A program made the translations under genes and the position numbers. DNA of 64,000 bases from a virus: IMG/VR virus record IMGVR_UViG_3300032157_000001, positions 248,001 to 312,000 of that record; one strand, given 5' to 3'. The notes under the pieces are model-generated. The model saw nothing but the letters and a program-made list of their open reading frames with translations, made no database searches and was not told the DNA's origin. The number at the start of each line of letters is the position of its first letter. Within the stretch, counting starts at the first letter, position 1. Below are positions 20,063 to 26,826 of the stretch, in pieces.

Positions 20063-20093
20063 AACCTTAATTCAGACTGAGCCGTATTAATAC
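20063..20093 (+). promoter_or_regulatory. ECF-like promoter for 20111
   Basis: AACCTTAATTCAGACTGAGC then CGTATTAATAC; 17-bp spacing. Confidence 0.73.
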
Positions 20094-20110
20094 TATAAGA
20101 CAACAACAAT

Positions 20111-20398
20111 ATGAAAACTTGGACAACCGACGAAATCAAAAACCTGCTTCAGACCAATGACAAGATGGTAATGAAGTCAGTAGTGAAAATCTACGAGCGC
20201 CAAACAGTGGACGAAAAAATCACTTCCACAACTAACGAGAACAACGGCAAAGGCTTCAATGGAACGGACGCTTTCATCATGACCAAATTTGCAGAGTTTT
20301 ACCTTAACAAAGGTTATCTCACTGAAAAGCAAATGGCCATTGCCCGGAAGAAAATCATGAAGTATGCAAAGCAATTAACTATCGTCGCAAACGCTTAA
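20111..20398 (+). CDS. Hypothetical protein, 95 aa
   Basis: Leader AAGACAACAACAATATG. N-terminal MKTWTTDEIKNLLQTNDKMV and a helical C-terminal region (YLTEKQMAIARKKIMKYAKQ). Operon with 20410. Function unknown. Confidence 0.75.
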   Translation: MKTWTTDEIKNLLQTNDKMVMKSVVKIYERQTVDEKITSTTNENNGKGFNGTDAFIMTKFAEFYLNKGYLTEKQMAIARKKIMKYAKQLTIVANA

Positions 20399-20409
20399 AC
20401 AACAACAAT

Positions 20410-20847
20410 ATGAAATCCGTATCGAACCAGAAACTTCACCTTATCAAAGCTCATGTTTGTGCCTTCCTTGAAAGCGTAAACTATGGCGCTGAATGGATCG
20501 CAAAGCTTAAAGAGGATTTCAGACAAGATAATGATCTTGCCTTTAATACCCTTATGCTTGCCAACTATATTTCTTGGCATATGCGTCACAATGGTATTCA
20601 CCTTGGCGAAGGGGAAGACTCAGTACTGGCCGACTACCATGCTGGTCAGGCTGTTATGTATGCCCTGAATGAAATCGTGGGCGAACCAGAGGTAACAACC
20701 GACAACGAAGTTGAAGCCTTCGCAAACGACAATGCTATCGAATCTCAAGCCTTCGAAAACTATGCCTTTATAGCCAATTGCGTCAAAGATGACGATATGG
20801 ACGACGAAGAGCTTCAGGGCATCATGGACGATATTTATGACAAATAG
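20410..20847 (+). CDS. Hypothetical helical protein, 145 aa
   Basis: Leader AAACAACAACAATATG lies between this gene and the previous stop. Helical with an acidic C-terminus (DDDMDDEELQGIMDDIYD). Function unknown. Confidence 0.75.
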   Translation: MKSVSNQKLHLIKAHVCAFLESVNYGAEWIAKLKEDFRQDNDLAFNTLMLANYISWHMRHNGIHLGEGEDSVLADYHAGQAVMYALNEIVGEPEVTTDNEVEAFANDNAIESQAFENYAFIANCVKDDDMDDEELQGIMDDIYDK

Positions 20848-20870
20848 TGTCACTCTGGATTAAGACTCAC

Positions 20871-20901
20871 AACCTTAATCCAGAGTTTTACGTATAATAC
20901 C
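20871..20901 (+). promoter_or_regulatory. ECF-like promoter for 20921
   Basis: AACCTTAATCCAGAGTTTTA then CGTATAATACC; 17-bp spacing; links the CGTATNAATAC and CGTATAAT variants. Confidence 0.73.
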
Positions 20902-20920
20902 TTAAGAAACACAAAACAAT

Positions 20921-21847
20921 ATGAAACTGAAATCTGATTTAGAACGAATTTGCTTCCCGGTTGAAAAAATCCCAACTATCGAACTCATGAAGGACGATAA
21001 GATGGAATTTAACTCCGAGAACTCTTTTGCCATCGTGGGCACAATTGGCGACCGTAAAAAAACCCTGAACTTCTGTTCTTCGGTTTATGCGCTCGTCGAA
21101 AACGTGCACGTACTTGAGCCGCTTATTCCAGTACTGGAAGGAACTTTTAAGTCGTTAGACATTAAAGCTTTCTCTGAGAAAGATGCACAATTCTTTGTGC
21201 GTATGTCCCCGACTATCCCTTCGGTTAGTCCTAACGTCGAAGTTATTAAACCGGCTCTTACTTTCCGGAACTCTTATGACGGTAAAATCCTTGCACAAGC
21301 TACTGGTGGCCTTGTACGCTACTTTGTAGATGAGAAGGGTACAGTGAACCAGACTTATGCATCGTTCCTTAAAGGCCTCTCCTTCTCGTATACGTTCAAG
21401 CATTCAAACGAGAACATCTATTCGATGCATGGTATTGCCGCTGAACTTGAGAAGTATGTTGCTAACTTCGGAACAGTTGAGAAACAAATTGAGTTTCTTA
21501 AGGCTGTCAATATCGAGAAAGCTACGACCAACAAGTTAGAGAAGCTTATCCGTGTATTCTCCAAAGGTGCAATGTTTCCCCTTAAGGAAATCGAAGAAAC
21601 AATCGACCGTATACATTACGAAGGATTGATCTTCGACACTGACCCTAACCTTTGGTCAATCTATAATGCAATGAACTATATCTTGGAAACCTCTGAGTCA
21701 GCCCTCACTAAGAAAATGAGAATCGACGCTGACGCAAAGATATTCGAGAACATCGTTGAGTTTGTTGCGACCAAAGAGAAGAAAGCAAAGAAGTCCGCAC
21801 AGGTTGTGGAGCAGGTACTGGCCATTAATCCAGAAGAAGAAGCTTAA
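20921..21847 (+). CDS. DUF932-like phage/plasmid protein, 308 aa
   Basis: Largest gene of the 15-22 kb block. Features resemble the DUF932 family of phage and plasmid proteins: KKTLNFCSSVYALVENVHVL near residue 50, a central TFRNSYDGKILAQATGGLVR, then GLSFSYTFKHSNENIYSMHG and a helical C-terminal half ending in a Lys/Glu-rich tail. DUF932 proteins have no agreed function. It has its own promoter and is closed by a strong hairpin. In-frame CCAGTACTGG at 21128-21137. Confidence 0.6.
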   Translation: MKLKSDLERICFPVEKIPTIELMKDDKMEFNSENSFAIVGTIGDRKKTLNFCSSVYALVENVHVLEPLIPVLEGTFKSLDIKAFSEKDAQFFVRMSPTIPSVSPNVEVIKPALTFRNSYDGKILAQATGGLVRYFVDEKGTVNQTYASFLKGLSFSYTFKHSNENIYSMHGIAAELEKYVANFGTVEKQIEFLKAVNIEKATTNKLEKLIRVFSKGAMFPLKEIEETIDRIHYEGLIFDTDPNLWSIYNAMNYILETSESALTKKMRIDADAKIFENIVEFVATKEKKAKKSAQVVEQVLAINPEEEA

Positions 21848-21859
21848 TTAATACCAGAC

Positions 21860-21887
21860 ACCCTTCCCATACCGGGAGGGGTGTCCC
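21860..21887 (+). terminator. GC-rich hairpin after 20921 gene
   Basis: GACACCC-TCCC and GGGA-GGGTGTC pair around a short loop. A C-rich rather than T-rich tract follows, so termination is likely but not classical. Confidence 0.65.
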
Positions 21888-21963
21888 CCTTTGGCCCCCC
21901 TGTCCCACCCCGGTATCCCCCCCTTGGAACCCCCTCTATCCCCCCCTCCTTTATAGAGGGGTC
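21881..21963. other. C-tract region (G-quadruplex potential on minus strand)
   Basis: Seven or more C-runs of 3-7 within about 80 bp in an otherwise AT-rich sequence, so the minus strand carries successive G-runs. A CCCCTCTA/TAGAGGGG stem (21931-21938, 21954-21961) closes its right end. Non-coding. Confidence 0.7.
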
Positions 21964-22035
21964 GGCCCTACATGTTTCAAATTTTTAGTGTTGAAATTAA
22001 TGCCATTTGTGGGTTTATAAATTTTTATAATTTTT

Positions 22036-22227
22036 TTGGAAAATGATTTGAGTATCAGAGAGTTATCTCTTAAAAAATTTCCGGAAAAAATTTTGAACTC
22101 TGAAAAATTAAGGGATGTTTTAAGGGAATTGTCGGTGTTGGTTTTCTGGTACTGGCAAACGAATTGTGGCCCATCTATAGTACAAATTTGGGACAAAGTA
22201 AAACCTTTTTGGGACAAATTCGTATAA
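22036..22227 (+). CDS. Possible hypothetical protein, 63 aa
   Basis: Only a TTG start is available (TTGGAAAATGATTTG). Composition is plausible (SIRELSLKKFPEKILNSEKL, later FWYWQTNCGPSIVQIWDKV), but there is no clear promoter and the upstream sequence is low complexity. Confidence 0.35.
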   Translation: MENDLSIRELSLKKFPEKILNSEKLRDVLRELSVLVFWYWQTNCGPSIVQIWDKVKPFWDKFV

Positions 22228-22281
22228 GGTATTGAAGCCAATGATCTGAGCAAACCTTGGCACACATTAAACCCAAATTTT

Positions 22282-22374
22282 ATGTCTATCTATCGTGTAA
22301 TTCCTCGCTTGCTTATCTTGGCAGCTTATGTTGTTGCCATCATAGTTGAACTGGTTGAAAGAATAATCTGCTGA
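22282..22374 (+). CDS. Membrane micropeptide, 30 aa
   Basis: MSIYRVIPRLLILAAYVVAI then IVELVERIIC: a single transmembrane helix. It lies just before the 22391 promoter. Coding status rests on its clean hydrophobic pattern only. Confidence 0.42.
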   Translation: MSIYRVIPRLLILAAYVVAIIVELVERIIC

Positions 22375-22390
22375 CCCACTTTCGACTTAC

Positions 22391-22420
22391 AACCTTTCTA
22401 CCGTAATTTGCGTACAATAC
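22391..22420 (+). promoter_or_regulatory. ECF-like promoter for 22441 operon
   Basis: AACCTTTCTACCGTAATTTG then CGTACAATAC; 17-bp spacing. It starts the 22.4-26.8 kb rightward operon. Confidence 0.7.
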
Positions 22421-22440
22421 AGAAATCAAATTACCAAATA

Positions 22441-22728
22441 ATGAGTACCACAACACGTGCACTTTTAGAAAACATCGCTATAATAGTAATAGTGGTGATT
22501 GCAATGATTGCCATTTTGAAATACATCATCTTCGCAGGTCATGATTTTAAGGTGGGAGATGAATTCATCGACAAACGATGGGGCCAACACAAACTTGTGA
22601 TCTTGGAATTCGCCAAAGACGGTAGCGGACTGATCAGAGTTCAGAAAAGCAACGTTGCTGCTCAGAAAGTGATAATAGAAGTCACCGCTTCTACTCTCTA
22701 CGAGTATTATACGAAAATTGAGAAATAA
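22441..22728 (+). CDS. Membrane-anchored hypothetical protein, 95 aa
   Basis: Start at MSTTTRALLENIAIIVIVVI; one transmembrane helix (about residues 9-31), then a small beta-rich domain (KVGDEFIDKRWGQHKLVILE) and a C-terminal helix. First gene of the operon. Function unknown. Confidence 0.75.
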   Translation: MSTTTRALLENIAIIVIVVIAMIAILKYIIFAGHDFKVGDEFIDKRWGQHKLVILEFAKDGSGLIRVQKSNVAAQKVIIEVTASTLYEYYTKIEK

Positions 22729-22730
22729 TA

Positions 22731-23198
22731 ATGACAATCTTCGAAAAAATAAAACTCGACATAGAGAAGAAAACGCTTTGGCGTGAACACTCCATCGAGT
22801 TTTTAATCGTGAATAATCTTCACAACTGGATTGAGGGTAAATCAACCGCCCATTTTAATATTTGGGGTAAATTATTAACTGATGACAAGGCAGTAATGTT
22901 CGAGTTGAATAGCATGCTCAATCTGTCGATAAAAGATGCTAACGTTGCGGTGGCAGTTTTTATTGGTGTTGATAGAATTAATAGAACGGGTCTTACCATT
23001 CCTGATCTTGCAAAACTCTATCACCATACCATCTTGGAAATCCTTACCCACTATCAAGATTATTATTACGGACAACGTAGTTTTGAGGCATATGAAAAAG
23101 AACTGAACCAATATATTAACCCCATTTCCGGTTTCCCGACCGAATACATTCGCCCAAAACCCAAGAACTCCAAATCCGGTACTGGCCTCAAATTATGA
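22731..23198 (+). CDS. Hypothetical protein with AYEKEL tail motif, 155 aa
   Basis: Alpha/beta body, then RSFEAYEKELNQYI at about residues 121-134, the clearest example of the shared tail motif, and a Lys/Pro-rich end whose SGTG is encoded by a GGTACTGG repeat. Overlaps the next gene by 4 nt. Confidence 0.75.
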   Translation: MTIFEKIKLDIEKKTLWREHSIEFLIVNNLHNWIEGKSTAHFNIWGKLLTDDKAVMFELNSMLNLSIKDANVAVAVFIGVDRINRTGLTIPDLAKLYHHTILEILTHYQDYYYGQRSFEAYEKELNQYINPISGFPTEYIRPKPKNSKSGTGLKL

Positions 23199-23449
23199 CC
23201 AACACTAATAACACATTGCCCCCAATCCCCCAAGTCGGCACTAAAGAGTATTATGCCTTTAGAAAATACGTGTGGGAGATCGAAGGATTTCATACTCGTA
23301 TGAGGCTAACGTCTTTAAAAACGGAGTACTTAAACCGGTACTGGACAGACTTCAACAAATTAAAAAAAATATTCGTACCTTTAACCAGCAATGTTATCGT
23401 TGTGGAAGTGGAGAAGGTAATGGAATCACCAGTAAGCCAAAATAATTAA
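23195..23449 (+). CDS. Hypothetical protein, 84 aa
   Basis: N-terminal TKEYYAFRKYVWEIEGF resembles the shared AY-x-x-x-x-x-E motif, here near the N-terminus. The rest is helical and basic. Coupled to its neighbours by overlap and a 1-nt gap. Confidence 0.72.
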   Translation: MTNTNNTLPPIPQVGTKEYYAFRKYVWEIEGFHTRMRLTSLKTEYLNRYWTDFNKLKKIFVPLTSNVIVVEVEKVMESPVSQNN

Positions 23450-23450
23450 T

Positions 23451-23732
23451 ATGAACAAAGAAACTATTCTACTAGGTGAAGAGCTTGTACGTGACATCAT
23501 TTGGGAACACAAGAATAAGAATTGGTCGCTGATCATGGAAAGTATCACGGACACTGATAATGACACCAACACAAGGGAATATGTGGTCAGGAGAAATGAC
23601 GATGGTCGGTACTTTAAGTTTGAAGTCATGCACTGCGAACATCTGGATATTGGGCATAAAAATTTAAATACATTCCCATTGGAAGGTAAACAAGTTATGC
23701 CAAAGGTAATCACATCAATCATCTTTGAATAA
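23451..23732 (+). CDS. Hypothetical protein, 93 aa
   Basis: Charged N-terminal helix then beta-rich part (TREYVVRRNDDGRYFKFEVM) with HCEHLDIGH. Possible small beta domain; function unknown. Confidence 0.72.
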   Translation: MNKETILLGEELVRDIIWEHKNKNWSLIMESITDTDNDTNTREYVVRRNDDGRYFKFEVMHCEHLDIGHKNLNTFPLEGKQVMPKVITSIIFE

Positions 23733-23757
23733 TCACTAAACCAAAATAATTATCACA

Positions 23758-24057
23758 ATGAAAGTCGTATCGGGAAAAAATCAAAGGGGCTATTTGCCCT
23801 TCTTCCAAACGTTGACCCTTGTACTGGCCCTCTCCCATTTCCACGCACCGGAATGGTTGTGGGGTGCTCTTGCTCCCTTTGTAATCCTATGGTGGATTGC
23901 TGGCTTTATAAAGATTTACAAGCAAGAAGAAACTGACGTGTTTAAAGATAAGATTGACCTTGCCTCAATGTCACCAGAAGTAAAGTCAAGATTCCAGCAG
24001 AAATTGGAGGAAGCTATGCAACGAGCGCATGGTGAAAATAATAAAGAATCAAATTAA
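23758..24057 (+). CDS. Membrane protein, 99 aa
   Basis: Two hydrophobic segments (FFQTLTLVLALSHF and WGALAPFVILWWIAGFI) followed by a cytoplasmic helical tail (FQQKLEEAMQRAHGENNK). A holin-like size and shape, but no evidence of that role. Followed within 5 nt by another membrane gene. Confidence 0.72.
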   Translation: MKVVSGKNQRGYLPFFQTLTLVLALSHFHAPEWLWGALAPFVILWWIAGFIKIYKQEETDVFKDKIDLASMSPEVKSRFQQKLEEAMQRAHGENNKESN

Positions 24058-24061
24058 AATC

Positions 24062-24454
24062 ATGAAGAAAAAAAATAAGCCATTAATCATTGTTGGAATT
24101 ATTCTGATAATCATTAGCGTAAAATTGTGGAACATTGCCTTTGAGCAAAAAATCTATTGTGGAACGATCACCCATAAGATCAACGCCCTAGAGTACAATA
24201 AACATAACGCCACTCCTGATCCCATACTGATCGTGAAATTCGATGGGTATGGTAAGCATGAGATACACACAAATTGGATTACCTTTATGGATCATGAAGT
24301 TGGTTCCAGAGTTTGCTTTACAAAAAAAGTATCAGAAGTGGAGGATACTCCAATGGAAGGAGGTCTATCCTTGCTTCTATCGGTGTTTGCGTTCATTGTG
24401 GGAGTTGTGTTGATCTTATGGGGTTTTGGAGTAATTAGTATGGATTCAGAATAA
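24062..24454 (+). CDS. DUF3592-like membrane protein, 130 aa
   Basis: Start at MKKKNKPLIIVGIILIIISV. Transmembrane helices at about residues 8-25 and 103-123 flank an external beta-rich domain containing IYCGTITHKINALEY and ILIVKFDGYGKHEI. This resembles the DUF3592 layout (two helices around a small domain). Family assignment tentative. Confidence 0.6.
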   Translation: MKKKNKPLIIVGIILIIISVKLWNIAFEQKIYCGTITHKINALEYNKHNATPDPILIVKFDGYGKHEIHTNWITFMDHEVGSRVCFTKKVSEVEDTPMEGGLSLLLSVFAFIVGVVLILWGFGVISMDSE

Positions 24455-24476
24455 TTAACTATAAAAAATTACTAAC

Positions 24477-25043
24477 ATGCAAGAACAAGACCCAAAAGAA
24501 TTTACAGCAGAGCAAGCCGAAGAAATGGCCATGCAGTTTGGATTAATCGTTGGTAGCCAAAAAATGCCGGAGGGGCCGTGGAGATTCACTTTCAGAAAAA
24601 TGGTGATGGATAAGATGCGTAAAGAGATTGAATCCGAAACTAAAGCCAGTACTATAGTTAATGAAACCAGTACTGGTTCTAATGGTGATGCGGGTACTAG
24701 CTCTAATAAATCAGGTACTGGTGCTGAGGGTCTACTCACCTTAACACCTTGCAAAGCTTATGCTATGGAGAATCCCGATGACGAATGGCGTTCTTCCATC
24801 AAAGGTTATTATCACGACTTTAACGAAGCCACCAATGCCGCTAAGGGATCGGGATGGTGGGGAGCTAATGGCACCGTTAAAACGGTCACCTTGCATACTG
24901 ACGGCAAACAACTCTACAAGGTAAAACCTCTTGGCAACTATAAAGATGTGGCCGATAAGAAGAGAGCCGATATGAAAGAGAAGATCAAGTCTAAGTTAAG
25001 TGAGGAAGAATTGGATTTCCTTAAGAAAGAAGAACTTGATTAA
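24477..25043 (+). CDS. Hypothetical protein with repeat-encoded Ser/Thr/Gly linker, 188 aa
   Basis: N-terminal helical domain (residues 1-57), a linker of about 25 residues (TSTGSNGDAGTSSNKSGTG) and a C-terminal domain. The linker DNA is built from four copies of the palindrome or derivatives (24649, 24667 perfect, 24691, 24714). The C-terminal part (PCKAYAMENPDDEW, later GSGWWGANGTVKTVTLHTDG) is unassigned. Overlaps the next gene (TAATG). Confidence 0.75.
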   Translation: MQEQDPKEFTAEQAEEMAMQFGLIVGSQKMPEGPWRFTFRKMVMDKMRKEIESETKASTIVNETSTGSNGDAGTSSNKSGTGAEGLLTLTPCKAYAMENPDDEWRSSIKGYYHDFNEATNAAKGSGWWGANGTVKTVTLHTDGKQLYKVKPLGNYKDVADKKRADMKEKIKSKLSEEELDFLKKEELD

Positions 25044-25222
25044 TGAGCAAAAAGAATAAAGAGGTACAAGTCACCATCTTGACAAATTTCGATGTTCTCG
25101 TTGATGGGTGGAAGAAAGACCGTGAGGGCTATTTGCTTAGAGCTAGGGAATTAGAACTAGAAGGTCAGGATATTTTAGCTTACGAAAAGGAAGTAGACGA
25201 TTTTATAAAAAATGATAAATAA
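25043..25222 (+). CDS. Hypothetical protein with AYEKEV tail motif, 59 aa
   Basis: Reads MSKKNKEVQVTILTNFDVLV and ends DILAYEKEVDDFIKNDK, matching the shared C-terminal motif. It starts on the last base of the previous stop (TAATG). Function unknown. Confidence 0.72.
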   Translation: MSKKNKEVQVTILTNFDVLVDGWKKDREGYLLRARELELEGQDILAYEKEVDDFIKNDK

Positions 25223-25275
25223 TTCTAGTACTAGCATCACCATTAAACCAATACCTTCATAACCATTAAACCAGT

Positions 25276-25611
25276 ATGAAAATATATGATAAAATGTATA
25301 TGGACATGCTGGTACTGGAAGATTGTCCATATGAGAGGCTTGAGGATCATCATAAGAGTCTAATGATGCGTGACCTGTTGAAAATCTTAGCTAAAGATAC
25401 TGACAAGACCAATGAGGGGATGATAAAGCAGATGCGGGTAATGATGGGTCTATTTAAGTTAAGCATGCATACTCGTGCAGATAACTATCTTTACCAGCGT
25501 TACCGGATCATGGAAGAGTACCTTATATTGTATGAGGATTGGGTCTCTTATGATAATTCAATAAAAGAGTTTCTTGATATTAAACCAGTACTGGTATGCT
25601 TACTCAATTGA
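25276..25611 (+). CDS. Hypothetical helical protein, 111 aa
   Basis: Helical, Met-rich (KIYDKMYMDMLVLEDCPYER; later KQMRVMMGLFKLSMHTRADN). The last codons run through CCAGTACTGG (25585-25594) and overlap the next gene by 16 nt. Function unknown. Confidence 0.73.
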   Translation: MKIYDKMYMDMLVLEDCPYERLEDHHKSLMMRDLLKILAKDTDKTNEGMIKQMRVMMGLFKLSMHTRADNYLYQRYRIMEEYLILYEDWVSYDNSIKEFLDIKPVLVCLLN

Positions 25612-26108
25612 AAAATAATATTAGTATCATCTTAACTGTCGCTCTTGGCGTTAGCATCGGGTCTAATTTCTATTTGGTAAACAAGATAGATAAGGTGCCC
25701 ACAGAGGTTTCGGTTCAAGTTGATTCTTCCGTTCAAAAAATCTATAAGGCTATTAAAGAGGCCCACAAACCAGTTAAGGTAGTAACGGCAAATCTCCAAC
25801 ATAAGGGTGGAGCGTTTTTCTATTTCGAAGGCAAGCTCAAGGAGAAGTCTATCAAAATAACCGACAATTATCAATATGACGTTAATTATCCTAATGAAGT
25901 TTGGGACGGGTACTGGACGTATGCGGAAGGAACTAATGGAACCGAGTTTTATGTGTGGTCTGCAGAGAAGTTGGAGATGGTCGATAGGAATTTGGCCGGT
26001 TGGTTTCTTACTGACGGTCTCAACGTCATAGAGCATATTATCAAAAGGGATACTGCATATCTACAGGTGATATATCCCATTGTTGAAAGAAAAAGCTTTA
26101 TTAAATAA
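25596..26108 (+). CDS. Membrane-anchored hypothetical protein, 170 aa
   Basis: N-terminal helix NISIILTVALGVSIGSNFYL (residues 8-27) is a membrane anchor. The large domain that follows is probably periplasmic, beta-rich and aromatic (GGAFFYFEGKLKEKSIKITD; EVWDGYWTYAEGTNGTEFYV). Function unknown. Confidence 0.75.
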   Translation: MLTQLKNNISIILTVALGVSIGSNFYLVNKIDKVPTEVSVQVDSSVQKIYKAIKEAHKPVKVVTANLQHKGGAFFYFEGKLKEKSIKITDNYQYDVNYPNEVWDGYWTYAEGTNGTEFYVWSAEKLEMVDRNLAGWFLTDGLNVIEHIIKRDTAYLQVIYPIVERKSFIK

Positions 26109-26120
26109 TAACCATTAAGC

Positions 26121-26567
26121 ATGAATAAAGACATTACTTTTGATGAGGCCAGTACTGGTCTCAGAGTTAATTACAAAGGTATCTACAAGGGTCGTATTAT
26201 TTTAGTTGACGGCAAGTACGAATATCAGGAGAAGAACTATTCTCGTTATCAGTATATGTACGATCCACCCAAGTTCAATTCTATTGAGAAGGCAAAAAAG
26301 GACACCGCTGCTCTCTTAGGAATCCAAATGTCTTTTAGGAAAGAGTATTCTATAGATGGACTTACTTCTAAGGGCAAGAAGTTTTTATTAAAGTTTGGCG
26401 ATAAGCCAGTACTGAGGAAAACTTTGTCGAAGGAAGAACTTAAGATCGCTAATATGTTTGTCGATAGAGGTGTATTGGAGAAGTCTGTGGTCGGGAAGAA
26501 ATACAGCCCTATAGTTTATCACCTTCCCGATGATGTTCGGTTACAAATACAAGATTACATACCCTAA
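26121..26567 (+). CDS. Hypothetical protein, 148 aa
   Basis: Basic alpha/beta protein. CCAGTACTGG (26149-26158) near its start encodes A-S-T-G; a second, degenerate copy near 26405. The C-terminal half (LSKEELKIANMFVDRGVLEK) could contain a small helical DNA-binding region. Function unknown. Confidence 0.73.
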   Translation: MNKDITFDEASTGLRVNYKGIYKGRIILVDGKYEYQEKNYSRYQYMYDPPKFNSIEKAKKDTAALLGIQMSFRKEYSIDGLTSKGKKFLLKFGDKPVLRKTLSKEELKIANMFVDRGVLEKSVVGKKYSPIVYHLPDDVRLQIQDYIP

Positions 26568-26572
26568 AGCTG

Positions 26573-26818
26573 GTGCGATACTTCCAACGATATGATCATC
26601 GTCACAGGACTCATAATAATACCTATTTAATAGTAGGTTGGTGCTTTGTTGTTGGTATAGTAATTTTATCTTATTTTATTGTATTATTTTTTGAAGCCGA
26701 GAAGAAGATTGAGAAGCAACGACAATTCTACTTTAAACACGAGAGGAAGAAAAGAATAACTAAACCCAAAGACTACTTAGTTTATAGCCAGTACCAGTAT
26801 CACAACACATCATCCTAG
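26573..26818 (+). CDS. Membrane protein, 81 aa (GTG start)
   Basis: Only a GTG start fits. One hydrophobic helix (YLIVGWCFVVGIVILSYFIV) followed by a strongly basic tail (KKIEKQRQFYFKHERKKRIT). Ends the operon beside GTACTGG repeats. The start is uncertain. Confidence 0.55.
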   Translation: MRYFQRYDHRHRTHNNTYLIVGWCFVVGIVILSYFIVLFFEAEKKIEKQRQFYFKHERKKRITKPKDYLVYSQYQYHNTSS

Positions 26819-26826
26819 TACTGGTC

